Shown: one piece after another, positions 8,547-17,482 of the stretch
Layout of the letters: every line of letters begins with the position of its first letter
Position numbering within the stretch: the stretch's first letter is position 1
Source of the DNA: Nocardia jinanensis
Lineage (GTDB): Bacteria; Actinomycetota; Actinomycetes; Mycobacteriales; Mycobacteriaceae
Reading direction: 5' to 3'
Length of the DNA stretch: 64,000 nucleotides
Assembly: GCF_014645735.1 (NCBI RefSeq)
Contig: NZ_BMMH01000002.1
Location: forward strand, 186,001 to 250,000
Notes under the pieces: model-generated
The model's input: only the letters and a program-made list of their open reading frames with translations
Databases searched by the model: none
Told to the model about the DNA's origin: nothing
Translations under genes and position numbers: made by a program

Positions 8547-9521
8547 TTACCAAGGCAGGCGATGGGCACGGATCTCTGCCAGCGACAGGCCGCGGCGACG
8601 ACGGGCGAGCGCGCGCAATGCGCTCGCGTTGACATAACCGACCTCACGGGCAACGGCTTCCACCGTCAGACCGGCGGTCCTGAGCAGCCGTCCGGCACGG
8701 TCCAACCGGATATCGTCGGCGAAATCCTTGGGCGACATACCGAGCGCCGCCCGCGTGGCTCGTTGCAGACTACGTTCGGTGACACCGAGCTCACGCGCCG
8801 CGGTGGAGATCAGGAAATGTTCCGAAATATGCTCGCGCACCCAGCGTTCGTAGCCGACGACGAGCGGGTTACCCCGGGCAACGACCTCCGGGATCGCGTA
8901 AGGAGCCTGACTGGTGCGATCCTCGACCGCGAGGTAGCGCCTGGCATACTCCGCCAGCTCCGGGCTGGTGCGGTAGACCAGGGACAGCGCCATGTCCATA
9001 TGGGACAGCGACGCACCGGCCGTCGTCACTCCGTCACCGTGGCAGACGATACTTCTCTCGTCGAGGTCTACCCCGGGATAGCGACTCCGGAAGCTGGAGC
9101 CCAGCCACCAACTGGTGGTCGCCGGCATGCCCTCCAGCGCCCCCGCCTCCGCCAAGAAGAACGTTCCGGTGCACGCCGCGGCGAGGTGCACTCCGCGCGC
9201 ACGCGCACTGCGGATGTGGTCCACCAGCCACGCGTTGTCGGGCGCGGATACGAGCTCGACCAGCGGATCGGGGTCCAGCACGTTCACGGCGGCGACCGCC
9301 ACGGCATCGAAGGGCGTGGAGATCTCGCTCAACGGGGTGGTCTGCACCAGGTTTCCGCTTCCCGACCGCACCGATTCACCCAGGGACACGGTGCGGACGT
9401 TCCACGCGGCAGGCGGATTGTCCAGTTCTCCGCGCAGGGCGTTGGCTGTGCTGAACACACCGAGTAGAGCGCCGAGGCCGAGTTCACCCACACCGTCCAC
9501 CACGAAAATGCCCACATTCAC
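8547..9521 (-). CDS. GlxA/FtrA family AraC-type regulator with DJ-1/PfpI domain
   Basis: 324-residue regulator. The N-terminal DJ-1/PfpI-like domain starts VNVGIFVVDGVGELG and includes LAAACTGTFFLAEAG (the nucleophile-elbow-like cysteine region) and TTAGASLSHMDMAL. The C-terminal AraC DNA-binding domain carries two helix-turn-helix units: STAARELGVTERSLQRAT and VEAVAREVGYVNASALRAL. Family members sense amines or other small metabolites. The GTG at 9521 matches the family N-terminus; the frame stays open for a further 300 bases, but that upstream translation is not domain-like. Its own promoter must lie in the gene-free stretch beyond 9521. Confidence 0.9.
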   Translation of the reverse strand: MNVGIFVVDGVGELGLGALLGVFSTANALRGELDNPPAAWNVRTVSLGESVRSGSGNLVQTTPLSEISTPFDAVAVAAVNVLDPDPLVELVSAPDNAWLVDHIRSARARGVHLAAACTGTFFLAEAGALEGMPATTSWWLGSSFRSRYPGVDLDERSIVCHGDGVTTAGASLSHMDMALSLVYRTSPELAEYARRYLAVEDRTSQAPYAIPEVVARGNPLVVGYERWVREHISEHFLISTAARELGVTERSLQRATRAALGMSPKDFADDIRLDRAGRLLRTAGLTVEAVAREVGYVNASALRALARRRRGLSLAEIRAHRLPW

Positions 9522-10181
9522 GCCCGCAGGATACGGCGCAACACCGCTACCACGAAACCGGACGGTCCGATTAACGCTCGGCGAGGCGCCGGCCCAAGCC
9601 GACACGATGTCGCAAACGCATCTCTTCCTGTCGCTTCCGCCCCTCGGCTCATCCCTGCGCGACCCGTAGCGTGAGAGGCCACGGCTCCGGCGCGCCAAAG
9701 CGACCGTGCCGTAGTTCGTGTGAGTATCGGAGACCGAGGGTGAACAGCCGACCATGACCACTGCGCAACCTCTCGACGCTGCGCTCCGTCTATCCGAGCT
9801 GTGCCGTTGCTCTACATGCACCTCACACTCACCTGGGAAATCCGCGAGCGGCCACGCCTGAGAATCCCGCAGTCTTCAAAGGCCAATCAGCGTTCGCGGT
9901 GATCCGCTCTGCGACCCGTCCCTCGGCCCCGGTGTACGAAGGCATGGTTGCGGCGCCGAGGGGTGCGCCGCAACTTTGCGTTCGTACACACAGCTCAGCG
10001 GATATCGTGCCCGCAGAGCCACCACCGGTTTCCGGGCACCCAGCTAAACGACCTGTAAGGACTGCTCGGCGCTCACCTCTTCTGCGCGCAACCATGCTTA
10101 CCGTTGACCCGGAAACGCTGATCGGCGCTATCCGTCATCGATCACACGGGCGAACGCCCGACCGCAGGAGCACGCACACAA
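9522..10181. other. Gene-free stretch between GlxA-type regulator and P450 operon
   Basis: 660 bases. It must contain the divergent promoters for the regulator (minus strand) and for the P450 operon (plus strand). Open frames here lack protein-like composition. The only structure I can point to is the nested inverted repeat at 9932-9989. A CAGGAG at 10165-10170, eleven bases before the P450 ATG, is a good ribosome-binding site. Confidence 0.6.
9932..9989. repeat. Nested perfect inverted repeat (two-tier hairpin)
   Basis: The outer arms GTGTACGAA (9932-9940) and TTCGTACAC (9981-9989) are perfect reverse complements. The inner arms GTTGCGGCGC (9947-9956) and GCGCCGCAAC (9965-9974) are too. The arms are separated by symmetric 6-base spacers and an 8-base loop. 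As RNA it would fold into a 10-bp hairpin, a 6x6 internal loop and a 9-bp lower stem. As DNA it could be two nested operators. There is no T-run after it, so a simple terminator is unlikely. Confidence 0.8.
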
Positions 10182-11612
10182 ATGAAGCATCATCGCTGGA
10201 TTGCGCCGGCCGCTGTGCTGGGCGCGTGTGCGGCAACGCGAGCATGGAATTCTTACCGGCGGCCCTGGCGAGTCCCGACCGGTTACCACCCTGGTCCCCT
10301 GTTCTTGGAGGGTGCCGATGCCATCCCGATGCTCGGATACGCGACTCGTCTGCGCGATTTCGCCACACGGCCGGTAGAGATGATCGACCGTGCTTCCCGA
10401 CGGCACGGTGAGGTGGTGACCATCCGGATTCCGGGCCGCTACGACCTCACCTATCTCAACCACCCCGATGGTTACCACACCGTTCTGTCGCTGCCCACCG
10501 ACCACGGTTCGGTGGGCCCTGTGCTCGGACTGGTACCGACCGTGGGGTTCTGGTTTCCGCGAAACGGACGTGACCCGGATTCACTGCAGGCACTCGGAAT
10601 CGTGGGTAAACGCATTCTCGCCGGCTTCCTGGCGCCGGACCGAGCCGCCACCGTGAGCACGATGATCCCCCCGATCCTCGATGCGCATCTGCGCGGATGG
10701 CCGGAGGTGACAGACCTGGCCACGCACCTCTACCCCGCCGTATACGAAATAGCCGGACGCTATTTCACCGGCGACCGATTCTGGGATCGTTACGGCGCCC
10801 GACTCGTTCCTCTGCTCCGCCCGATCGCGGAAGAGATCGATGTTCCTCGCGCTGCGCTCGCAGCCACCCCGCTGTACCGGTTCATGCCGGAGTACCACGC
10901 CACCGGAAAACTCGACGCGCTGCTGACCCGCGCACTGCGGGATATGCCGGACGTACCGTTCATTCAGGAGATCCGTGCCGCCGGGGTCGGCGACGCGGAT
11001 CTGACATGGATGATGATGTACGTCCTGTGGAACGCGGTGACCTATCCCGGCAGCTACACCTTGTGGACCCTGGTGGATATCCTCGCCGACCCACGCATTC
11101 GCCGCGCGATCGCCGAATCGCCCGATCGCGAGGAGTATCTCGGCTGGTGCGCATGGGAGACGATCCGCCTCAATCCTGTATCGGCTCTCATCCGCTGGTT
11201 GCAGAAACCACTCACCTACACCGCCTCGGACGGCACCCGGTACTACATTCCGGAGAACACGATCGTCGGCGCCTTCCCCTATCTACTCAACCGGGATCCG
11301 CATCGGTGGCCGGAACCCGACCGATATCTTCCGGAGCGATTCCGCGATATCCCTTCGCCGCGCACGGCGTTGTTCGGCACCGGACCGTTCGGATGTGTGG
11401 CCGGTGAGTTCTCCCGGCGGCTCATCGCCGGTGTCTGCGGACATCTGCTGGACGACCGGTCGGTGGAACTGATGGCCCCGGTTCCGGCGAAGGTATGCCG
11501 GGTACACCTCACCTACCCGTCCACACCCATATGGGCCCGGATCGTTAACGGCGCAGGAGATGCCGATTATGTGGCACGGGGAACATCCGAACATCTCCGC
11601 CGATCGACCTGA
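10182..11612 (+). CDS. Cytochrome P450, membrane-anchored, divergent heme loop
   Basis: 476-residue P450-fold protein. A hydrophobic N-terminus (residues 6-20, WIAPAAVLGACAATRAW) suggests a membrane anchor, unusual for bacterial P450s. The ExxR motif of the K helix is in WETIRLNP (about residue 328). The heme-ligand loop is FGTGPFGCVAGEFSRRL (about 395-412), keeping Phe, Gly and the cysteine but lacking the usual Arg before Cys. The I helix region (MMMYVLWNAVTYPGSYTLW) lacks the acid-Thr pair that activates oxygen in monooxygenases. That feature recalls P450s such as prostacyclin synthase or peroxide-using types that rearrange or use peroxides. It is first in an operon with a second P450 (24-base gap) and a TAXI lipoprotein. 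No ferredoxin gene is adjacent. Confidence 0.88.
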   Translation: MKHHRWIAPAAVLGACAATRAWNSYRRPWRVPTGYHPGPLFLEGADAIPMLGYATRLRDFATRPVEMIDRASRRHGEVVTIRIPGRYDLTYLNHPDGYHTVLSLPTDHGSVGPVLGLVPTVGFWFPRNGRDPDSLQALGIVGKRILAGFLAPDRAATVSTMIPPILDAHLRGWPEVTDLATHLYPAVYEIAGRYFTGDRFWDRYGARLVPLLRPIAEEIDVPRAALAATPLYRFMPEYHATGKLDALLTRALRDMPDVPFIQEIRAAGVGDADLTWMMMYVLWNAVTYPGSYTLWTLVDILADPRIRRAIAESPDREEYLGWCAWETIRLNPVSALIRWLQKPLTYTASDGTRYYIPENTIVGAFPYLLNRDPHRWPEPDRYLPERFRDIPSPRTALFGTGPFGCVAGEFSRRLIAGVCGHLLDDRSVELMAPVPAKVCRVHLTYPSTPIWARIVNGAGDADYVARGTSEHLRRST

Positions 11613-11636
11613 GCGAAAACCGAAGAAAGAACCGCG

Positions 11637-12989
11637 ATGACCACCGAAGCCGAACCAGCCCTTGTCACCGAGAAACCACCCGCCGCCGGACTGCGCACAG
11701 GTCTGCTGCGTGACCCCTTCCGCTATCTCATGGACGCCGCCGCCCGCCATGAAGGGCTGGTCAGGATCGGCCCCCGCCCGCTGCACATCTATGTCGTGAG
11801 CCACCCCGACTACATCCGGCGAATTCTGGTCACCAACGCGGCCAACTACCCGAAAGGCTCGATGATGGCGCCGTTCCGGGCCGCGTTGGGCAACGGCCTG
11901 GTCACCAGTGAGGGCGACTATTGGAAGCGGCAGCGGCGGCTCATGCAGCCCGCGTTTCACAACGAACAATTGCAGGCCATGGAATCCCACATCACGGGAT
12001 GTGTCGAACGTGCGGTCGAACGTTGGCATCATGCCGCCGAGCAGGGTGTACCGGTCGATATCCTGGACGAGGCGATCCAGCTCAACGTCGAGATCGTGCT
12101 CGGCGCGCTGTTCAGTACCTCGATCGACAGCCCGCGCGCCGAACGTCTCCGCGCACTCACCTCCCAGGTATTCGTCGGGCTGGCGTCGAAAGTGTGGACC
12201 TTCTTCCTCCCGCGCCGGCTTCCGTTACCGGGCGCGGCGGCCTATCGACGCGCTGTGACCGCACTCGATACCGAGGTATACCGGATCATCACCGAACGCC
12301 GGGCCACCGAAAACCGGCCCCCGGATCTCCTCGGTCTGCTGCTCGACGCCGAAGACACCGAAACCGGTGAGCGAATGAGCGATCGTCAACTGCGAGACGA
12401 GATCTTCACCCTGTTCATGGCCGGCTACGAAACCACTGCCACCGCGACGACCTGGATCTCCTACGAACTCGCCCGCAACCCCGAAATCGCCGAGGCCGTG
12501 GTCGGCGAACTCGGTCGGCTCGGCGTCGACGGCCCGCCCGACTTCGCCACGCTACCCCGGCTCGAATACCAGCGCCGCGTCATCGACGAGGCGTTCCGGC
12601 TGCACCCACCGTTCCCGATCTGGTTCCGCGGCACCCTCGACACCGATGTCCTCGGACCGTACCGGCTCCCGAAAAATGCGAAGATCATCGTGAATCCGCA
12701 TATCACCCACCGCGATCCGCGATTCTGGGCCGATCCCGAGAAGTTCGACCCCGACCGGTTCTCTCCCGAACGGTTCGACTCCACGGTTCGGCACGCCTAT
12801 TACCCCTTCGGCAAGGGCAGCCGGATATGTATCGGGGAACGTCTGGCGGTCACCATCACCCAGATGGTCGTGACGGAACTGGTTCGCAATTTCGAATTCA
12901 CGCTATCGGAGGGTTTCGAGGTGATTCCACAGTATGTGGTCACCTGTCAGCCCAAGGGAGGGCTGCCACTGGTGCTCCGGGAGCGCTGA
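11637..12989 (+). CDS. Cytochrome P450, classical type
   Basis: 450-residue P450. All hallmarks are present: C helix GDYWKRQRRLMQPAF, the I-helix oxygen-activating motif FMAGYETTATATTW (about residue 262), ExxR in DEAFRLHPP (about 321), FDPDRFSPERF, and the heme loop YPFGKGSRICIGERLA (about 391-406) with the cysteine ligand. It resembles the CYP102/CYP4-like class rather than the preceding gene, so the pair is not a recent duplication. The reaction is presumably hydroxylation of a lipophilic compound with electrons from partners elsewhere. The stop at 12989 abuts the next start codon, implying coupled translation. Confidence 0.93.
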   Translation: MTTEAEPALVTEKPPAAGLRTGLLRDPFRYLMDAAARHEGLVRIGPRPLHIYVVSHPDYIRRILVTNAANYPKGSMMAPFRAALGNGLVTSEGDYWKRQRRLMQPAFHNEQLQAMESHITGCVERAVERWHHAAEQGVPVDILDEAIQLNVEIVLGALFSTSIDSPRAERLRALTSQVFVGLASKVWTFFLPRRLPLPGAAAYRRAVTALDTEVYRIITERRATENRPPDLLGLLLDAEDTETGERMSDRQLRDEIFTLFMAGYETTATATTWISYELARNPEIAEAVVGELGRLGVDGPPDFATLPRLEYQRRVIDEAFRLHPPFPIWFRGTLDTDVLGPYRLPKNAKIIVNPHITHRDPRFWADPEKFDPDRFSPERFDSTVRHAYYPFGKGSRICIGERLAVTITQMVVTELVRNFEFTLSEGFEVIPQYVVTCQPKGGLPLVLRER

Positions 12990-13985
12990 GTGGATGAGCA
13001 TTCCACGACGGGTGAGCAGCGCGCCGGGAGAAGCCGATCCACAGCCCGCGCCGCGGCACATCGAGGGTTCACGAAAAAGGTCAGCAGGCGCGGCGCCCTG
13101 ACACTTGCCGCAGTTGTCGCGGCCGGACTGGGTGCGAGCAGCTGCTCCGCCCCCGAGACACGGATCCGGCTGGGTACCGCGCAACCCGGTGGTCAGTTCC
13201 ACGAGTTCGCTCGTGCGCTCGCGGCCGCCGCCCAGGCGCACAGCAGGATACAAATCGAGCCGGTCGTCACCGAAGGATCGTTGACGAACCTGCGCCTCTT
13301 GGCGAACGGGGAGATCGATGCCGCGCTCACACTCGCCGACGCAGTACACCCGGATGGTCGTGCGCCGGCGATCGGGCGAGTGTACGAATGCTATATCCAG
13401 GTCGCGGTGCGGCCCGCCAGCCCGATTCTGCATCTGACGGACTTACGCGGTCGGCGAGTCGATCTGGGATTGGTCGGATCCGGCTCCGCCGCGACCGGCG
13501 AGCAACTGTTGCGGACCGCCGGTCTCACGCCCGGAGTCGATATCGCCGTCGAGCATCGGCGACTCGCCACGGCGGTACAAGCCCTGCAGCGGGGGGAGGT
13601 CGACGCGATCCTCTGGGGCGACGAGGTACCCACCCCGGCATTCGAGCAGCCGATGCGGCTGCGGCTGCTCGACCTCGCCGAATGGGTAGCACCGATGTAC
13701 CAGGGCTCCGGCTACCCGTACGACACGCTATCTGTTCCCGCGAGTACCTACCCGGGGTCCGCAGCGGTGGATACCGTCGGCGTCCCGACTCTGCTCCTGG
13801 CGTCGGCCGAACTGGCCGACCACGCTGTAACCTGTCTCGCCGAACTTCTGATCAACCAGGGTGACCTGCTGGTTCCCTTACACACCATAGGATTTCAGTT
13901 CCTGGACCGGCGCTGGCTCGTCGGCACCGGCCGGGTACCGCTGCATCCCGCCGCAGCGGCCTACTATCGGGCCGGACACGGATGA
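12990..13985 (+). CDS. TAXI family solute-binding lipoprotein (copy 1)
   Basis: 331-residue extracytoplasmic binding protein. A twin-arginine-like signal (VSRRGALTLAAVVAAGLGAS) ends in the lipobox-like SSC at about residue 52. The mature domain follows the TAXI pattern: IRLGTAQPGGQFHEFARALA, LRLLANGEIDAALTLAD, LRGRRVDLGLVGSGSAATG and VPASTYPG. TAXI proteins normally feed carboxylates to TRAP permeases, but no permease gene is in the window. It is 40-45% similar by eye to the copy at 17483. The start is a GTG directly after the P450 stop; the protein ends exactly where the convergent histidine-kinase gene ends. I infer that it delivers a ligand signal to that kinase. Confidence 0.88.
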   Translation: MDEHSTTGEQRAGRSRSTARAAAHRGFTKKVSRRGALTLAAVVAAGLGASSCSAPETRIRLGTAQPGGQFHEFARALAAAAQAHSRIQIEPVVTEGSLTNLRLLANGEIDAALTLADAVHPDGRAPAIGRVYECYIQVAVRPASPILHLTDLRGRRVDLGLVGSGSAATGEQLLRTAGLTPGVDIAVEHRRLATAVQALQRGEVDAILWGDEVPTPAFEQPMRLRLLDLAEWVAPMYQGSGYPYDTLSVPASTYPGSAAVDTVGVPTLLLASAELADHAVTCLAELLINQGDLLVPLHTIGFQFLDRRWLVGTGRVPLHPAAAAYYRAGHG

Positions 13986-15431
13986 TCAGCGCTTGTCCTG
14001 CGTTGTCCACGCCGGGACGCGGACAACGACCCGGAGACCGCGCGGTTCCTCCGATTCGACAGATAGGTCTCCACCGTGCTGAGTCGCGAGAGCAACCGCG
14101 ATCGATAGGCCCAGCCCGGTCCCGCCTGCCGACGCCGACGCCCCGCGGAAGAAACGATTCACCAGCTGATCCAACTCGGCAGGAGAAACCCCCACCCCGT
14201 TGTCGGCCACCGATATCCGCACGTGTTTCTCCACGGTCTCGATGGTGACCCGGGTTGCCGCGCCGGCTCCCGCATACCGCGACGAGTTGCTCAGGGCGAC
14301 ATCCAGAATCTGGTCCAGTACCTGGCCCGGTATCGCGACCATCAGATCGTCCGGCACCGACGAGAAATGAACGCCCAAGGTCATTTCGGCCGCGTCGAAG
14401 GCAGGTTGCCATTCGTCCACTCGATCGGTCACCACATGACGGACCGAGCATTCGCTCGGCCAATCCCCGTCTGGGTGGGCGGCAGCGAACCCCGTAGGCG
14501 TCTCGGCGACAGCCAACCGGAGCAAGCCGTCCAGCACCGACGAGAGCCGGTCCACTTGATAGCTCGTGCGGCGATACGCGGCCGCACCTTCCTCGGGAAT
14601 GAACCGTTCGAGCGACTCCAAGCGGATCGCCAAGGCCGCCAGCGGGTTCCGGATCGCGTGTGCTGTGTCGGCGACCAATTGCCGCTGGGCATCCACCGAC
14701 TCGGTCACTGCCGAGGCCATGGAATCGAAGGACTGCGCGAGCATCCGGACCTCCGGCGGCCCACTGTAGTGCCGCTGCATGGCTCCCGCCGTCACCGTCG
14801 CAGCCGGTCTCGGCAACGAGGCCGTCAAGTACCGAACCGAACTGGACAACCGCATCATCGGGCCGAGGATCCAACGGCTCAGCAGCACCGCCGCGATGGC
14901 GAACACCGCCAGCGCCGTCCAGGACAGGATCGTGATGACGGCCAGTCCGTCTTCGATGTCCTCGATCGCCTCGCCGGTGGAAGCTTCGATGAGCACCGCA
15001 CCTTCGATCCGCACACCTCGACCCACGGGAACCGCTATCAACATCGTCTCCGGATCCCCCGGACGCAGCCGGTGCGGGGGCTGCCTGGCATGCCGATTCC
15101 GGCGCGCCTCGGTCAGCATTGCTATCACGGCCGGATCGTCCGACGGCACCCCGAGGTTCGCCATTTCGCGACCCGCGGAATCGACTACCATCACGGCGTC
15201 ACCGTAGAGGTCGTGATATCGCCGCATGGCCAGGACCAACGATTCGGTATTCCCGGACGTTATCGCTTCCGCAGCGAGATCACCGAACCACTCGGCATCG
15301 ACATACCTACTGAACCACAGCTCCTGGGTTCGTCCTGTCGCCGACGACGCTCCCAGCGGGAAGGCCAGCCCGGCCACCGTCAGCGCGGCCATGATCACCA
15401 GGATCGCCACCAGGCGGTTGCGCATGCCCAC
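13986..15431 (-). CDS. Two-component sensor histidine kinase
   Basis: 481-residue membrane kinase. Transmembrane helix 1 is near residues 8-28; an extracytoplasmic domain runs to about 165, and helix 2 (ILSWTALAVFAIAAVLLSRW) leads into a HAMP-like linker. The phosphoacceptor motif is VADTAHAIRNPLAAL (H at about residue 254), the N box ALSNSSRYAG, the G1 box DNGVGVSP and the G2 box GTGLGLSIA. It is 6 bases downstream of the response-regulator gene, so they form one operon. The start may be the GTG at 15431 or the ATG two codons later. Flanked by two TAXI binding proteins, it is a plausible partner for them. Confidence 0.93.
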   Translation of the reverse strand: MGMRNRLVAILVIMAALTVAGLAFPLGASSATGRTQELWFSRYVDAEWFGDLAAEAITSGNTESLVLAMRRYHDLYGDAVMVVDSAGREMANLGVPSDDPAVIAMLTEARRNRHARQPPHRLRPGDPETMLIAVPVGRGVRIEGAVLIEASTGEAIEDIEDGLAVITILSWTALAVFAIAAVLLSRWILGPMMRLSSSVRYLTASLPRPAATVTAGAMQRHYSGPPEVRMLAQSFDSMASAVTESVDAQRQLVADTAHAIRNPLAALAIRLESLERFIPEEGAAAYRRTSYQVDRLSSVLDGLLRLAVAETPTGFAAAHPDGDWPSECSVRHVVTDRVDEWQPAFDAAEMTLGVHFSSVPDDLMVAIPGQVLDQILDVALSNSSRYAGAGAATRVTIETVEKHVRISVADNGVGVSPAELDQLVNRFFRGASASAGGTGLGLSIAVALATQHGGDLSVESEEPRGLRVVVRVPAWTTQDKR

Positions 15432-15437
15432 CGGCGC

Positions 15438-16184
15438 TCACGAACCCCACCGGTACCCGAACCCCCGGATCGTGGTGATCAGTCCCGGCCGGCCCAACTT
15501 GTGCCGCAGGGTGGAGATGTGCACATCCAGTGATCGAGACACAGCCAGGAACGCGTCGCCCCACACCTGGTCCATCAGCATCTCTCTGCTCACCGCACAG
15601 CCGGGGCGGCCGACCAGGACTTCCACCAGTTCGAATTCCTTCTGGGTGAGGTCGACTCGGGAATCACCGACCGTCACCTCACGCGCACCCAGGTCCACTC
15701 GAACATCACCGGTGACGACGACTCGATCGGCCCCGGCATGGTCGATCGGATTGGCTCGTCGGACCACGGCCTCGAGCCTGGCGATCAATTCGGCGACCCG
15801 CGGCGGCTTCACCAGATAGTCGTCGGCGCCGATACGCAGACCACGCACCACACTGCGTTCGTCATCGCGTGCGGTGAGGACGACCACCGGGACAGAACTC
15901 ACCTCCCGCAGCTTGCGCAGGATGTCCAGCCCATCACCGTCGGGCAAGCCGAGGTCGAGGATCACCGCGTCGTAATTACGGTGCCCGAGAAGAAGATCCG
16001 CTCCACGGGTCTTACGCTCGGCGCGGTAGCCGTACTCCTCGAGTACCTCGACCAACGCGTCGCCGACATCGTCATCGTCCTCGACGACACCGAATCGAAT
16101 CCGCCGGCCTTCCGGTGACCCGATGCCGGCCGCCGATTCGGCGTTCCTTGCACTGTTCGGCCTGCCTGCCGCGTCTCCGGTCAC
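15438..16184 (-). CDS. OmpR/PhoB family response regulator
   Basis: About 248 residues. The receiver domain has the acidic pocket VVEDDDD, the phosphoacceptor in AVILDLGLPDGDG, the conserved Thr in VVVLTARDD and the Lys in DDYLVKPP. The winged-helix output domain has LTQKEFELVEVLVGRPG, REMLMDQVWGD and RSLDVHISTLRHKLG. The frame is open up to 16310, but GTG at 16184 is chosen because an AAGGAG motif lies nine bases upstream; a GTG at 16190 is the alternative. It leads the operon with the histidine kinase. It probably regulates the neighbouring TAXI/P450 genes, an inference from position only. Confidence 0.92.
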   Translation of the reverse strand: MTGDAAGRPNSARNAESAAGIGSPEGRRIRFGVVEDDDDVGDALVEVLEEYGYRAERKTRGADLLLGHRNYDAVILDLGLPDGDGLDILRKLREVSSVPVVVLTARDDERSVVRGLRIGADDYLVKPPRVAELIARLEAVVRRANPIDHAGADRVVVTGDVRVDLGAREVTVGDSRVDLTQKEFELVEVLVGRPGCAVSREMLMDQVWGDAFLAVSRSLDVHISTLRHKLGRPGLITTIRGFGYRWGS

Positions 16185-16193
16185 GAACACATA

Positions 16194-16199
16194 CTCCTT
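16194..16199 (-). promoter_or_regulatory. Ribosome-binding site of the response regulator
   Basis: AAGGAG on the minus strand, nine bases before the GTG at 16184. It favours this start over the longer open frame. Confidence 0.6.
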
Positions 16200-16459
16200 C
16201 GGGCAAGGACGAGTCACCGTCGAATCGATCGAATACACTGGCACCCATCTTCCCCGGATCGGGCTACCGGGAAACCGGTTGACCCCATCCGTCTCCGTGG
16301 CCATGTGCATTGCGGGCCGCAGCGGACGCCGATCCGTCGATTCTCGACCGAGGACACGTCATCAGTCTGCAACATCCAACGCCTCACTGCGTCCTCATTT
16401 CCCCGAGATTGTCCAGAGTTTACCGCCGGTTGACATCCCCACAGTGGGGGAATCCGAGG

Positions 16460-17077
16460 TCAGGCGATCAATGTGGCGCGGGCGGTATCGGTGATCCACA
16501 ACGGAAGACGCGGCGCGATCCGCTCCAGTAGCATCCGCGCACGACCTCCCTCGGCCGCGGCGAACTCATCCGCGGTAATTCCGACCACCTGCAAGAACTG
16601 CAGTTCTCCGTGAGGTGTATCAATTGTCCCGAGCTCGGGGTCTTCGATGAATGTGAGGCCGCGAATCGCACTCTCCGGGCGGTCCGGGTCGATCCCAGCG
16701 CTCACCTTCATCGTATGCCCCGGCTCGAACCATTTTCCCGAGTCGAGGATATATCGGCCGAGGCTCTGCAGTAGTCCGGCCGGCCACAATGGCGGAGATG
16801 AGCCGTCCGCAATACGCACGACCCGGACAGTGAGCTCGAATCCCCAACCCGATATCTCCGAATTCGTGGATTCCTTCTCGTACAGCTCCGATAGCCCATA
16901 ACCGATGTAGTGCCAGTGCGGAGAAGGGGAATTCATGGGATAAATGCTGATTCCGTCGAGCGGGTCGGGACCACCGAGCCGCCAGGGGTGCTCGGTCCCC
17001 AGGTGGAATGGCGCACCATATCCGTACAAGCCGGATAGAGCTCGATCAATTGCGTCCCAACCTCGCGAATCGCCCAC
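16460..17077 (-). CDS. Suppressor-of-fused (SUFU) domain protein
   Basis: 205-residue SUFU-family protein. Family features are GWDAIDRALSGLYG at the start, HLGTEHPWRLGG, HWHYIGYGLSELYEKE, SGWGFELTVRV and WPAGLLQSLGRYI. In bacteria this superfamily is often found as immunity proteins beside polymorphic toxins. Here no toxin gene is adjacent, but a giant toxin-like gene lies about 9 kb away. A longer open frame runs to 17179, but residues before VGDSRGWD do not belong to the family and no ribosome-binding site supports either start. Base composition is lower in GC than the flanks (31 of 60 bases G+C in 16861-16920), hinting at horizontal acquisition. Confidence 0.82.
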   Translation of the reverse strand: MGDSRGWDAIDRALSGLYGYGAPFHLGTEHPWRLGGPDPLDGISIYPMNSPSPHWHYIGYGLSELYEKESTNSEISGWGFELTVRVVRIADGSSPPLWPAGLLQSLGRYILDSGKWFEPGHTMKVSAGIDPDRPESAIRGLTFIEDPELGTIDTPHGELQFLQVVGITADEFAAAEGGRARMLLERIAPRLPLWITDTARATLIA

Positions 17078-17482
17078 CGGCAGTAGGGTACTCGACCGAC
17101 CGGTCCATACCAAGGAATGTGAGGTCAGCACCGTGTAAATCCCGATCGAACCCAGGACGGCCACCGCGGATATATCCACGAATCAGCGCGGTGAGTATCG
17201 GTCTCGGCGCAGCGCAGATCGCGCCGCCGGAAACCCGTCCCCGATCGCGATGGGCGCCCACATGCCGCCGAAAGACTCCATCCCGCCGGTGTGCTCCAGC
17301 CCGCGCGGGTCACACCGAACCGGCGCCATACCGCGCTCGGAGATCTTTATCCGGAGATCACGATTCTGGGCAATCAATAGGAAACTCGCCACCAATGCGC
17401 TAACCTCTCACTGTTCGTGACACGGTCTGTCCCACATTGTGTCGACAGGCCGATTCAGTGATATCGAGGAGCGCAGCGACCC
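17078..17482. promoter_or_regulatory. Divergent intergenic stretch, SUFU gene / TAXI copy 2
   Basis: 405 bases between the chosen SUFU start and the second TAXI gene. Promoters for both must lie here. I see no RNA gene and no convincing repeat. About 100 bases next to the SUFU gene would be coding if its longer start at 17179 were used. Confidence 0.4.

Noticed and set aside
9899..10411. Open frame of 170 codons across the gene-free stretch
   Set aside because: Arg/Pro-rich translation, overlaps the P450 N-terminus and lacks a ribosome-binding site.
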